64,000 bases of DNA from Harmothoe impar (GCA_947462335.1 OX381707.1:58872073-58936072), one strand, 5' to 3'. Positions 47,001-58,631 are shown, counted from the first letter of the stretch. Translations and numbers: made by a program. The notes: a model not told the origin generated them from the letters alone.

Positions 47001-47510
47001 AATGTTGTCTGCCTCTTACCCTGATATTGTAGGTAATTGTTTCCTGGCACTTAATGATAAGGAAACATGACACATGGAGCTGAAACTAGACTCACACGGT
47101 ATTATCTACCCAGTGCAACATACCATAAACTGTGGCTACTAAGGGAGAGGTCATTTTTTAACAACATGGGGGGGGGTGGATTTTTTTTTTTTTGGGGGGG
47201 GGGGGTTACTATAGCTCAAAGGGGTCGGCCGCGCTCAATTTCAACTTGCCCGAGGGGGGGACCAAAACAATTTCGACTCCTACGGTGGGGGGGGGGGGGG
47301 GGGGCCAAAAAAAATTCGACTTGCTCGCGCGGAAATCCACCAACCCCCCCCCCCCCCCCCCCCCCCGTTTGCTAAAAAATGACCACTCCCTAGAACTGTA
47401 GTAGCGTTAATCACACATCACATCAAGATATTAATACATTAGACTCATACAAATATCTGTATTGACTACTGTATCATGGCTATTATCAGCAGATACATCT
47501 AGTCCCTTTT
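44090..47510 (+). repeat. Cassette family 3, copy U2 (most complete, non-coding)
   Basis: Blocks in order: a 44095-44300, b 44860-45080, c 45180-45415, d 45780-46480, e 46900-47480. Block b is the best conserved across the family (four copies), including GCCCACCTCTCAGCTCTGTC in U2, with one to a few changes elsewhere. A MITE splits block e at 47142-47390. Confidence 0.82.
47142..47390. mobile_element. MITE with homopolymer-rich interior, TA target, empty site in U1
   Basis: The termini AGGGAGAGGTCATTTTTTAA and, as complement of the right end, GGGAGTGGTCATTTTTTAGC are inverted repeats of about 23 bp. TA flanks both sides (47140-47141, 47391-47392). U1 near 43570 runs straight through the equivalent site. 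The interior has long G, T and C runs, including about 20 G at 47286-47304 and about 22 C near 47345-47366, which are prone to length errors in sequencing. Confidence 0.8.
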
Positions 47511-47532
47511 CTCATTCTTGCGATAACAAAAA

Positions 47533-47646
47533 AGTTGAGTGGTCATATTTTAACAAGGGGGGTGGGCAAAAAAGATTTCACCTAGTTCTGGCCGCATAAA
47601 ATGTAATGTCCACTACCCCTTGTTCCTAAACAATTACCACTCCCGA
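47533..47646. mobile_element. Degraded relative of the 47142 MITE
   Basis: The left end GAGTGGTCATATTTTAACAA and the complement of the right end, GGGAGTGGTAATTGTTTAGG, resemble the termini of the neighbouring element. It is short and more diverged, with no clear target duplication. Confidence 0.5.
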
Positions 47647-47824
47647 AATGCAATTACAGTTTCATACCCAAATACTACTGAGCCCAACAGATAGCCCATG
47701 CCCAGATATGTGGACATGCCTTAATGATATTGCTGTGAACACATTGGAGAATTGTATCATGGAAAACATCGAAGGAACACCTATAACTGATGCCCTACAT
47801 TTAATGCTGCATATTTTGTATCAA

Positions 47825-49800
47825 TTTTTTTGCCAGAAAAAAAGAACATTTTGTAGAAGCAAAAGTTTTCAGCTAGATTCTATAGATACCTATTTGAGTG
47901 AGGCTGTTTAACACAAAAAGATGAGGAACGCTCGTTAGGCTCCAGAGGGAGGGGCACTTAATATAGCACACATACTTTAACATCAAACAATCTCATGTCT
48001 TTTCTCTTTATAATGGGCCGGTCTTGATCATGGGAAAAAGACAACTAAAGGGGCTTGCTAACATACCTAGGCCTGTATATCCATAGGGAAAGAGGGTAGG
48101 TTTAGGTGTGCTATTGGTTGTCACATATCTGTGCTGTTGGGAAGGACTAAATAGGAACATGAGTGAAGGTGCAACATCCATTACCTTTACAGGAATATTG
48201 GCATTATCCCTAGACCCACGCCTACCACATTTATTATCATCACTTCTTAGCTCCATCAGCTTCAATGAAAGTACCCCGCATGCTATGAATAGCAGGAATA
48301 TGGAGGGGCATGGTAAGAGAGGGGATGGTAAGGAGGCCAGGAGGTGTATAATTTATATACGGCCCTTGTTTTAACAATCTGTTTTAATGTCACTTTGCCA
48401 TAAGGTTTATTGCCTATTTGACTGCCGTTCCATCATTCGTCTTTTACAGGCAATAAGTACACCTACAGTAGTTGGCAGTGCTAAAAATACACTTAACTTG
48501 GGAGACGGGCATGCAGCCTATTACATATAAACAGTCATTTGATTGACAATCGCAGCGCTTATTTTGTGCCCTTTGTTCAATATGGGTATGTTGTAAAGGA
48601 TTTATTTATGAGGCAATTATAGAACCAGACAGACAAGAAACGAAAAATATGAAAACAAAAGCACTATACCTTGGAATAACCATTGCTGGGAATCATGTTT
48701 TATAATATGGCACACTCATGTATGATTTTATATGGCCATATATGTACTAAGGATATCATTTTAAAGATAATGGGGTGATAACGACAATAGAGTTCTAAAC
48801 CATTCAGAGCTTAAGGTAAATGTCGGATTCAAATTAATTAAACAATCTCATACAATTTGGTAAGTATTCGAAGGGTTGAAAACAAGACCAGGACATGAAG
48901 GGACATTTATAAATTCCTGAATTTTTATAAAAGAAATTGGTTAGGTATAGGCTAGGGAGTCCAGAGACATTGTACATGTATTCGGCTCTAAGGTTGTTAT
49001 ATAATTGTGGCCAATATCATTAATTCATATCCATTGGGTAACCAGTGATAAATAAGCAGGGGGTATCTCAGTGCAGACACACAAAGGCTAAGGCAGCCAT
49101 GCAAGATTGCTATCTACCCATCAGAGTGGCTCAGTATGTATACATATCAGTCTCCTCTATCACAGGGAGGAATAAAGGGAGATAAGAGACATAACATGGT
49201 ATTACTGAGGCTTGGGCGTGCAGGAAGCGGAAGCAGCCCAGGCTCGTTATGCTGGTTACCACCGGGCGGACCAGTCTGGGCCATAGACTACAGCTGTGTT
49301 CACACATATAAGATTGGAACCAGCGAAAGATGACAATGAAGATTAATGACTTGTGGATTATGCTATCACTTTGCTGAATATTTCCCCCCATTTCAATTGA
49401 TTCCCATTCTTACCTCACTGCCCTTCCTCTCAGCTTCACTATACCTCTTTACCACTCTACTGTATGTTTATTATTTCCATTATATATTATTTCCATAAAA
49501 GGTCGACATCTCAGCCATTTCTTGTGACAAACAACTCAGTAGATATACTAATATCATGGGCCTTTTTCACCAGAACCATGTATAATGAGAATACGTATAC
49601 CTTTACACAAACCCTGTGATCCTAAGGTGCACTGACTGCTGATACAAGTATGTTGCTGTCTTATCAGCACTATGTTGGATGGATTACTTCCGGCAGGGAG
49701 TTCCGCCTGGTATGGTTCTAAATTCCCCAGGGGGTGGCTCTACTTTAAACATGGGAAAGTAAGTGGGCCTCCCCTGGGGACGACTATAGGAGGAAGTGTT
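47825..49800 (+). repeat. Cassette family 3, copy U3 (non-coding)
   Basis: Block a 47830-47990, b 48100-48310, c 48470-48710 and d 49020-49800 follow the same order as U2, about 3.3-3.8 kb further on. Block e is not found after d, where the 21-bp repeats and other DNA begin. Confidence 0.82.
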
Positions 49801-49852
49801 TACACTAATACTAGTAATAGGCCGTACTTTAGACATGGTATGTGCAAGCATG

Positions 49853-49923
49853 CACACATAGAAAAGTGAGAGTCATTGTCGCTAAAACTACCCTCACATG
49901 ACTCTCACTTTTCCGAGGGTGTG
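49853..49923. mobile_element. Miniature hairpin related to the 3948 MITE
   Basis: 71 bp with inverted ends. CACACATAGAAAAGTGAGAG on the left and CACACCCTCGGAAAAGTGAG as complement of the right end share the GAAAAGTGAGAGTCA core with the large MITE at 3948-4821. It looks like an extreme internal-deletion derivative. Confidence 0.65.
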
Positions 49924-49924
49924 G

Positions 49925-50305
49925 GGTATGATATATGCATAATAATTTGGTCCTTTTTGATCGGGCAGATCTTTCCTTTGATTTATTCAGTCATGTAATG
50001 CAGGATAATGACTGAGCGTGTGAGCGTACTCACAGATGACTCAGGGTTAGGTAACAGAGTGTATGAAGATATATAATTTGTGCTTCTGTGAAAAGCAATT
50101 TGTGCTTCTGTGAAAAGCAATTGTACATGGTCGATTTGTTGTTACTTTTTCATTGGAAATGTATCTTTTTATGTTACCTATGGTATATGTATATCTTCAT
50201 AAATTCTTATGGTTTTGTGATGGAAAACCTCCTTGGAGGTGTAGTATTTGCAGTAAAACCTCCGAGGGGGCATTTTACTCGCCCCCGGCAACTCTTCCAA
50301 CACCC
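49925..50305. other. Unassigned DNA with a 24-bp direct duplication
   Basis: A 24-bp unit including TTTGTGCTTCTGTGAAAAGC occurs twice in direct succession between 50077 and 50121. Otherwise nothing is seen. Confidence 0.5.
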
Positions 50306-50306
50306 A

Positions 50307-50515
50307 TGTGCACTTTGGAGGGCCTCTGGTGTACTTTGGTGGACCTCTGGTGCACTTTGGTGGACCTCTGGTGCGCTTTGGTGGACCTCTGGTGCACTTT
50401 GGTGGACCTCTGGTGCGCTTTGGTGGACCTCTATTGTGCTTTGGTGGACCGCTGGTGCACTTTGGTGGACCGCTGGTGCACGTTGGTGCACCTCTGGTGC
50501 ACCTCTGGTGCACTT
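50307..50515 (+). repeat. Short satellite block of the CTGGTGCACTTTGGTGGAC repeat
   Basis: About ten copies of the 21-bp unit that fills 51754-54594, separated from it by 1.2 kb of unrelated DNA. It ends in TGAT tetranucleotide repeats at 50517-50536. The frames across it on both strands are by-products. Confidence 0.93.
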
Positions 50516-50536
50516 TTGATTGATTGATTGATTGAT

Positions 50537-51750
50537 TTGTTTAATTTATCAGGCTCCACATAAAGACACCCATCCCAAGACCAGATTTTTTCAGATAGAA
50601 TTCAAATGGGATATTTGGATTTAGGGGATGGTCTAACCTTTTAGAAACCGAAAGAATTTTGTAAATATTCAAACTAGAAGTACACCTATGACAAGATGAA
50701 CAATATTGAATAACCAGAAAGTAAGATACCCAAATCGCCCTAAGTGTTCAGATTAGGGAGATAAAGCCCTATTTGAAATTATATACAGTTTATTTTAGTG
50801 TATATGTTGCCATTGAAACTTACATTTAGGCCAGAATGCATCAAAATAGACCTTAACTTTTGGTACCATCTTTTTCAGCATGAAAAATTGGACAAAACCA
50901 TTTTTCACCCCAAAAAAATATTGTTTGACTTTTTATTTAGATTTTTGCCTTAAATATTGCTCAAATCATATTGAAAAAAGTTAAAGATCATCGAAGTTGA
51001 GATGCCCAGCATTTCTGAAATATTGGATGTATGTACACACCGATTAAGATATGCAGAGACAATATGCCATAGATTACTGTCAGAAAAAATTGTGGAATTC
51101 TACCAACTTTTAGGCAAACCATAGAGGGCCGAAAATCGGCGGGTAACTCACATAAATGCGTGTACGGTCCTGTACAGTAAACTCGCAATAATGCGTGTAC
51201 GGTAAAGGAAGGGTTAACGTCCAGACGTAGATCAAGTACCTCACGGGACATCTCAAGTTGGCAAGGAGTCATCCAGAAATAGTGGTAGTCTGCCTTGCAG
51301 TAGTAGGACAGATATTTATATGCTGCTTGCCCAATACAGCAGTGACCGCATCTATGGATGATCGAATCTATGAAATGAATGACCGCATCTATGAGGTGAG
51401 GGAGAAAACCGCTACCGGGGCACGTCCCCTACTCTTTTCGAAGGATAGCAAGTGTTCTTTTATTTGCCTGGTCCTACATACCTGGGCTAGTACCATAGTA
51501 GGCAGGGCCAGACAAACCACGGCCTTTGATATCTCAGACGTGGTTCACTGAGGAGGAATCCCATGCCAGACCACCAGCAAGAAGGCCCGGGCCCGCGCAT
51601 ATGGGCAGCGGTTGTGACTGCTTACGTGACTGCACGAGACCCCTCAAGTTTTGTCGCCTTTTACAAATCCGGTATGCCCATTGGTATTGTGGAAGGCTCC
51701 TGATGAAGTTATTCTACTCCTTCATGCCCCCATCATGAAGGTCCACACTA
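50537..51750. other. Unassigned DNA between the two 21-bp arrays
   Basis: AT-rich. Short direct repeats occur near 51155-51205 (ATGCGTGTACGGT twice) and 51345-51395 (GACCGCATCTATGA-type twice). No gene is seen; the ORFs at 51258 and 51526 have no recognisable domain. Confidence 0.4.
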
Positions 51751-51753
51751 ACA

Positions 51754-54594
51754 CTCTGGTGCACTTTGGTGGACCTCTGGTGCACTTTGGTGGAGTTCTG
51801 GTGCACTTTGGTGCACCACTGGTGCACTTTGGTGGAGTTCTGGTGCACTTTGGTGGACCTTTGGTGCACTTTGGTGGACCTCTGGTGCACCTGTCTTGCA
51901 CTTTGGTGGACCTCTGGTGCACTTTGGTGCACCCCTGGTGCACTTTGGTGGACCTCTGGTGCACTTTTATGGACATCTGGTGCACCTCTGGTGCACTTTG
52001 GTGGACCTCTGGTGCACTTTGGTGGACCTGTGTTGCACTTTGGTGGACCTCTGGTGCACTTTATTGCACCCCTGGTGCACTTTGGTGACCCTCTGGTGCA
52101 CTTTATCACACCCCTGGTGCACTTTGGTGCACCCCTGGTGCATTTTGGTGGGCCTCTGGTGCACTTTGGTGCACTTTGGTGGACCTCTGGTGCACTTTGA
52201 AGGACCTCTGGTGCACTTTGGTGCACCTCTGGTGCACTTTGGTGCACCCCTGGTGCATTTTGGTGCACCTTTTGGGACCCTCTGGTGCACTTTGGTGGGC
52301 ATCTGGTGCACTTTGGTACACCTCTGGTGCACTTTGGTGGACCTCTGGTGCACTGTAGTGCACCCCTGGTGCACTTTGGTGGACCTCTGGTGCACTTTAT
52401 TGCACCCCTGGTGCACTTTGGTGGGCCTCTGGTGCACTTTGGTGGACCTCTGGTGCACCAAAGTGCACCGGAGGACCCCTGGTGCACTGTAGTGCACCCC
52501 TGGTGCATTTTGGGGACCCTCTGGTGCACTTTGGTAGGCCTCTGGTGCACTTTGGTAGACCTCCGGTGCACTTTGGTAGACCTCTGGTGCACTGTAGTGC
52601 ACCGCTGGTGCACTTTGGTTGACCCCTGGTGCACTTTATTGCACCCCTGGTGCACTTTATTGCACCCCTGGTGCACTTTGGTGCACCCCTGGTGCACTTT
52701 GGTGCACCCCTGGTGCACTTTGGTGCACCCCTGGTGCACTTTGGTGCACCTCTGGTGTACTTTGGTGGACCTCTGGTACACTTTGGTGGACCTCTGGTGC
52801 ACTTTGGTGGAGTTCTGGTGCACTTTGGTGCACCACTGGTGCACTTTGGTGACCCTCTGGTGCACTTAACCACATCCCTGGTGCACTTTGGTGCACCCCG
52901 GGTGCACTTTGGTGACCCTCTGGTGCACTTTGGTGCACTTTGGTGCACCTCTGGTGTACTTTGGTGGACCTCTGGTACACTTTGGTGGACCTCTGGTACA
53001 CTTTGGTGGACCTCTGGTGCACTTTGGTGGAGTTCTGGTGCACTTTGGTGCACCACTGGTGCACCTTGGTGGAGTTCTGGTGCACTTTGGTGGACCTCTG
53101 GTGCACCTGTGGTGCACTTTGGTGGACCTCTGGTGCACTTTGATGGAGATCTGGTGCACTTTGATGGAGATCTGGTGCACTTTGGTGGACCTCTGGTGCA
53201 CTTTGGTGGACCTCTGGTGCACTTTGGTGGACCTCTGGTGCACTTTGGTGGACCTCTGGTGCACTTTATCACACCCCTGGTGCACTTTAGTGGGCCTCTG
53301 GTGCACTTTGGTGGGCCTCTGGTGCACTTTGGTGGACCTCTGGTGCACTTTATTGCACCCCTGGTGCACTTTGGTGGACCTCTGGTGTACTTTGGTGCAC
53401 TGTAGTGCACCCCTGGTGCACTTTGGTGGACCTCTGGTGCACTTTATTGCACCCCTGGTGCACTTTGGTGGACCTCTGGTGCACTTTGGTGCACTGTAGT
53501 GCACCCCTGGTGCACTTTGGTGCACCCCTGGTGCACTATACCACACCCCTGGTGCACTTTGGTGCACCCCTGGTGCACTTTGGTGACCCTCTGGTGCACC
53601 CCTGGTGCACTTTGGTGCACCTCTGGTGTACTTTGATGGACCTCTGGTACACTTTGGTGGACCTCTGGTGCACTTTGGGGACCCTCTGGTGCACTTTGTT
53701 GGACCTCTGGTGCACTTTGGTGCACCCCTGGTGCATTTTGGGGACCCTCTGGTGCACTTTGGTGGGCCTCTGGTGCACTTTGGTACACCTCTGGTGCACT
53801 TTGGTGGACCTCTGGTGCACTGTAGTGCACCGCTGGTGCACTTTGGTTGACCTCTGGTGCACTTTATTGCACCCCTGGTGCACTTTGGTGACCTTCTGGT
53901 GCACTTTACCACACCCCTGGTGCACTTTGGTGCACCCCTGGTGCACTTTGGTGACCCTCCGGTGCACTTTGGTGCACCCCTGGTGCACTTTGGTGGGCCT
54001 CTGGTGCACTTTGGTGCACCTCTTGTGTACTTTGGTGGACCTCTGGTACACTTTGGTGGACCTCTGGTGCACTTTGGGGACCCTCTAGTGCACTTTGGTG
54101 GACCTCTGGTGTACTTTGGTGCACTTCTGGTGCACTTTGGTTGACCTCTGGTGCACTTTGGTGGACCTCCGGTGCACTTTGGTGGACCTCTTGTGCACTG
54201 TAGTGCACCCCTGGTGCACTTCGGTGCACCCCTCGTGCACTTTGGGGACCCTCTGGTGCACTTCGGTGGGCCTCTGGTGCACTTTGGTACACTCCTGGTG
54301 CACTTTGGTGGACCTCTGGCACGCTTTGGTAGACCTCTGGTGCACTTTGGTGGAGTTTTGGTGCACTTTGGTGCACCTCTGGTGCACTTTGGTGTGCCTC
54401 TGGTGCCATTTGGTGCACTTCTGGTGCACTTGAGTGGACCTCTGGTGCGCTTTGGTTGACCTCTGGTGCACTTTGGTGGAGTTCTGGTGCACTTTGGTGG
54501 ACCTCTGGTGCACTTTGGTGGACCTATGGTGCACTTTGGTGGACCTCTGGTGCACTTTGGTGGATCTCTGGTGCACCTGTGGTGCACTTTGGTG
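51754..54594 (+). repeat. Large 21-bp minisatellite array, about 2.8 kb
   Basis: About 135 copies of a unit such as CTCTGGTGCACTTTGGTGGAC, with the palindrome GTGCAC in almost every copy. Variant units (ATTGCACCCCTG, ATCACACCCCTG, GGGGACCCTCTG, GTAGTGCACCCCTG) recur in the same order, giving higher-order repeats; the series near 52255-52430 recurs at 53730-53900 and partly at 54225-54310. Because the unit length is divisible by three and stops are rare in every frame, long ORFs appear in all six frames, the longest 629 codons on the minus strand (52866-54755). About 10-bp indels shift the frame within the array without creating stops, which argues against selection for a protein. Confidence 0.95.
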
Positions 54595-54596
54595 TC

Positions 54597-54660
54597 ACCC
54601 CTGGCGACATTTCTCTTACCCCTGGCGCCTTTCTCCTTACCCCTGGCGACATTTCTGTCA
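54597..54660 (+). repeat. Three diverged 21-bp units at the array edge
   Basis: Three consecutive units like ACCCCTGGCGACATTTCTCTT keep the 21-bp period although their sequence has drifted far from the main unit. They suggest an older edge of the array. Confidence 0.75.
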
Positions 54661-55770
54661 CCATGTATCTGGTGCTGGCGGTATAATATGCCCAGTTTTT
54701 GCCCGGTTTTGGGGGTAGAAGAGAGAAATAGGAGCAGAATGGTGGAAAATTCCATTTCTATCTTGCATCCAAAAAGTTAATGCCTTGGAGCCTATGGAGG
54801 CCCATGGAGGTGGTAGCTTTTTTTTCCTACATTTACATAATAGCGAAAGAGAGAAATAAGTTCGTAAAGATCGCAGTTCAATTTAGTCAAGAAAAATTTA
54901 GATTTTTAGAAAATAATTTGCGCTAGATGCTGTCCCCCGACCTTGCCTGTCTCATGTTTTTGTCGACTTTTGTCTATGTCGGACGATAACCAAAATATAA
55001 AGATTCTCCTATGTCACAAAATTGTCTTAAAACGCAAAATTAGTAGGTGTATATTACTCAGGGTTAATACCCTGAGTCAAAAATGTATTCACTATTTATC
55101 ATTCCTCACTTGTTAGACCCTGCAGTAATAGATCCGGGTACAACTCATGAAGAGCGATATAAAGGGAATCCATGGCCGTTGGCCTTGGTCTATCTATCTG
55201 TTATGCCATCAGTTATGAACACTACATGGATCCATTCCCCAACTTCCATGAGACCGAGAAAAATGTGATTGTGTTTGAGATGTTGTTGGCTGGATATCGG
55301 CCACCATTAGCTTGTATGGGATTGTGGGGTGAATATTTTATACTACACGACAGCCCTCCACAGTATCCTCTCCCCACCACTACCTTCCGTATCCACCACA
55401 TCCCGTCCTAAAGGTACTTCAACTTCTTGCATGGTATTATACGCTAGAGGGTTCTATATGAATCCAGATGGGTATAGCATTACTTCCAATGAAGTATACC
55501 TTGGCATAGCATGTATAATATAACATGTATGTGGATCAAATGGTGAAACATTGATGACGAAGGTGATGGGCTGCTCAGCAAAAGGCTGGTGAGTAGATCG
55601 CATGTGATGAGATGACAATATCATTTCATGCAATTGGTATCTGTTGTAACATAAACGTAGTATAAGTAATATGACATCAGACCGATGGATTGTACTGTGT
55701 AGAGGTAATTTGCCTAATAAAGAGAGGGTGTGTTTCAGGTTCAAGCTAACAAAAATATACCATGCAGTAA
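54661..55770. other. Unassigned DNA
   Basis: No gene family is recognised in the overlapping frames at 55083-55523. An interrupted T-run lies near 54819. No structure of note. Confidence 0.4.
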
Positions 55771-55775
55771 TGCTA

Positions 55776-56263
55776 AACAGTCAACAACCCTACTCTCAAT
55801 ATGCTACTTAATGAGGACAATAGGTGTCAGTAAAGATGAACAGTCAACAACCCTACTCTAAATATACTACTTGATATGGACCATAGGCGTCAGTAAATAG
55901 ACAAATGCCAATGCCCATTGATATTGTCTCTGTTGTATTTCACAAGTGGGGGCTGGGGCAGTATCCCACGAAGCCGCTTTCATTGGAAGCTGTTTAGTAG
56001 CTTTTATTCGAAGCTATTTAATGAAGGAAAAATTACTTTTTCTTACCCAATTGAATACGGCCACATTGTATTCAATGGGGGCATTGAATACAGCCTTCCA
56101 GTGCTTAAGCATAGGAGGTCTTGTATTTCCAAAAAATAATGTTAAATAGTCAACATATTAATATACTACTTAATGAGGACCATAGGTGTCAGTAATGTTA
56201 ACAAGTCAACAACCCTACTTTTCACATATCACTTATATAACGTATGTGACTAGAAGTCCGCTG
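55776..56263 (+). repeat. 63-bp tandem repeat split by a 230-bp insertion
   Basis: Units begin AACAGTCAACAACCCTACTC at 55776 and 55839; after an interruption (about 55905-56135) two more, diverged, begin near 56140 and 56203. Shared strings include TACTTAATGAGGAC and ATAGGTGTCAGTAA. The interrupting DNA contains ATTGAATAC repeats of its own. Confidence 0.75.
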
Positions 56264-56338
56264 TTTCCCAGATTGTGCACTACACAAGGAGTTATAACAT
56301 GCTGTGCTGGCTCGCATGGTGATTTTGTATCCCATTCC

Positions 56339-56431
56339 AGTGGGCACAAAACCATGATTCAACGTTAACAGTTGGTTGATATGGGGTTGGTAACATTGAA
56401 TCAACGTTAAATCAACGTTAGTGTGCCCACT
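56339..56431. mobile_element. Miniature palindromic element with AGTGGGCAC ends
   Basis: Inverted ends AGTGGGCAC and GTGCCCACT enclose units of GATTCAACGTTA and TGAATCAACGTTAAATCAAC. It is related to 10676-10756. Elements of this look are common in aquatic animals, from general knowledge. Confidence 0.6.
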
Positions 56432-56654
56432 ATGATCTATTCATTGACAAATAGTTTGCATTCTCTATGACCACCATACATATGTTTTATACTTCCAAGC
56501 TGTATTACATGATACATGGGAAAGAAGACAGAACTCACCACTCAGGAAATGTAATTACAGTAGGTTAAATATCATCAGGACAAACCTCATACCTCAGAGT
56601 GATGTACTGTATTTTCTTCCACCTCTTACTACAAGTATACATTACATAGGATTC

Positions 56655-56860
56655 AGTTTCTCGTGAACAAAGCTTTCCTCCAGCAAAAAGAGGGACATCT
56701 CTAGATGCAGACGACTTTTCTTAGATCCTATCTACCCATATGAGTGAACCTGTTTTTTCCACAGTAACATGCGGGACATTCACAAGGCTCCAGCAAGAGA
56801 GAGAGAGGGCTGTTAGTGTAGAATATAGACGTGCACATCAAAGAACTAGTGGGCTAAAGA
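56655..56860 (+). repeat. Cassette family 3, block a of copy U4
   Basis: Matches 44095-44300 and 47830-47990: AGGGACATCTCTAGATGCAG, the Y-rich linker, and AGGCTCC followed by GAGAGG and TTAGTGTAGAATATAGA. The following DNA to 57120 is A/G-rich and unassigned. Confidence 0.72.
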
Positions 56861-57119
56861 ACAGGAGAAATGGTGCACAGAAAACAGATCATGGAGAAAG
56901 GCAAGCAAGTGAAAGGGAAATAGCAAAGAAAAACACAATGAAAGGGACGGCACAACAAATACAAGAAGGACGGCACAAACGGAACAAATGAACTGAATTG
57001 AGGAAGACATTCTGACATTTCTGAGAGGAATAATTAGAAACTAAAGAAGAGGGGAAGACTGAAAATGGAAAAAGAAAGAAGATAGACCTGTGTGAAAGGG
57101 ACAGAAAATAAAGAAATGA

Positions 57120-57410
57120 AATCCTCCCAAGCAGAACACCCTCCCCTTTGGAATTCCCCCATTTGAAATCGTCCCACCCACGATTTCCCTCCCACTATAC
57201 TGGCTCCGCTAGGGAGGCATTGCTTTGTGCTGTCCGACTGTCCAGTTGGTCTCGAACCCCTTTTCGTCCAAGAGGTGCAGAATTCCTGGTGGGAGAATTC
57301 CAAGGGGGGATAGCAGTGGGGGAATTCTTGGGGGGAGAATTCCGGGGTGGAATAGCAGGGGTAGAGTACCAGACCCGGAATGCCAAAGAGAAATTCCAAA
57401 GTGAGGAGAT
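57120..57410. repeat. Cluster of GAATTC/GGGGGAATTC segments in opposed orientation
   Basis: Short segments such as TTGGAATTCCCCCATTT on the left and GTGGGGGAATTCTTGGGGGG on the right form weak inverted repeats around a central unique part. It may be a decayed transposon. The overlapping frames on both strands are not credible genes. Confidence 0.45.
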
Positions 57411-57414
57411 ACTA

Positions 57415-58410
57415 CAAAAAGAACTGATACAAAAGGGCCATTAAATCTCTACTGCAGGGCTGTAATACGGGTATTTCCCTTAGGTTGCCTGCTTCTGCAC
57501 ATTAATCACATACTGAAAGGGATCCCTGCTCGCAGCCCAACCCTTTGAGTGGACTGCCAATGAGGTACAGGAGTCGTCACACACAAAAACTCAAACACTA
57601 CAACGCTGTGGACTATCTCTACTTGTGGGCATAGACCGCAATGTGCAGTTCTCACGAAGCCTACATTAGAGGGAATAACAGATATCTCTTTGTTCTGTTT
57701 CCTTTGCTTTTAGATTCAACATTGTGATAGCAATTCTCTATTGGTTGGGGTTTCCGAGGTACTTTCACTTACACTGTGTTACAACAGAATACATAGACTC
57801 CATGACTGTAGCCCATGTCTCTGTTGGACCTTGTTCATATTGGGTTAAAGTAAATATAGGTTTATGTACTGCAGGCAGAGAAATCGTACATGTTCATTGT
57901 GTATTCATCTATAGCCTTCAGTGTTAGAACTATTGTTTAATGGTTTGTTTGGAATAAAGAGTGTCTCATAAGTATTGAGGGAAAGCCATAATTATGAAAC
58001 TGTTCAGAGGAATGACATTTTATATACGATCCTACAAAGATACTTTCATTTAATCTACAAGACCTTTGCAATATTTCAATATCTATTAAACTCCTCAGCC
58101 GGTATTTGGCCCATGTCCTGCTTTATATAAAACAGGCCCAGACATAATTGACCCTATATAATTGTGTCCATGTTGAAGGCAGGCGTCAGTGTTTGGTGTG
58201 CATGTTAAAGGCAAAAAACTCGGATCGGATGTGGTAAGTGGTAGCCATCTGTCGCCTGTGACCATGCAGGGCTCCAGGGCTAGAGCAGTAATGCGTCCTC
58301 ATGACTCGGTTGACATTTTGTCCCTTATCTATTGCTATTACTGTCAATGTGTTGCCAGTGTTGCAGTTGCCCATATAGCGAGGTTGCGTTTTCTTTTCTG
58401 AATGGGCGGC
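57415..58410. other. Unassigned DNA
   Basis: An AATAAA at 57953-57958 follows a short frame, but there is no exon or promoter to go with it. No other feature. Confidence 0.35.
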
Positions 58411-58631
58411 CTGTTAAGCCCTTATCCTACAAAATTGCCCTTATCCTACAAAATCATATGGGTTTGTAGTATAAGGGCTGTCAGTCAAGCCCTTATCCTA
58501 CAAAATTTGCCCTTATCCTACAAAACACCTGTCGGGCCCTTATCCTACAAAATTGCCCTTATACTACAAAACTATACATTTTTGTAGGATAAGGGCAATT
58601 TTGTAGGATAAGGGCCTAACACGGCCATGTT
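58404..58631. mobile_element. Foldback mini-element built from GCCCTTATCCTACAAAATT units
   Basis: About six direct and three inverted copies of a unit of about 18 bp. The ends match as inverted repeats for some 40 bp: GTTAAGCCCTTATCCTACAA at the left and, as complement, GTTAGGCCCTTATCCTACAA at the right. ATG flanks both sides, possibly a 3-bp target duplication. It sits between the separated blocks of copy U4. Confidence 0.78.

Noticed and set aside
50307..54660. CRISPR-like regular repeats
   Set aside because: Units are contiguous without unique spacers and the window is eukaryotic.
52866..54755. 629-codon minus-strand ORF and other long frames in the 21-bp array
   Set aside because: Every frame of the repeat is open, and about 10-bp indels make the predicted protein jump between unrelated 7-residue repeats.
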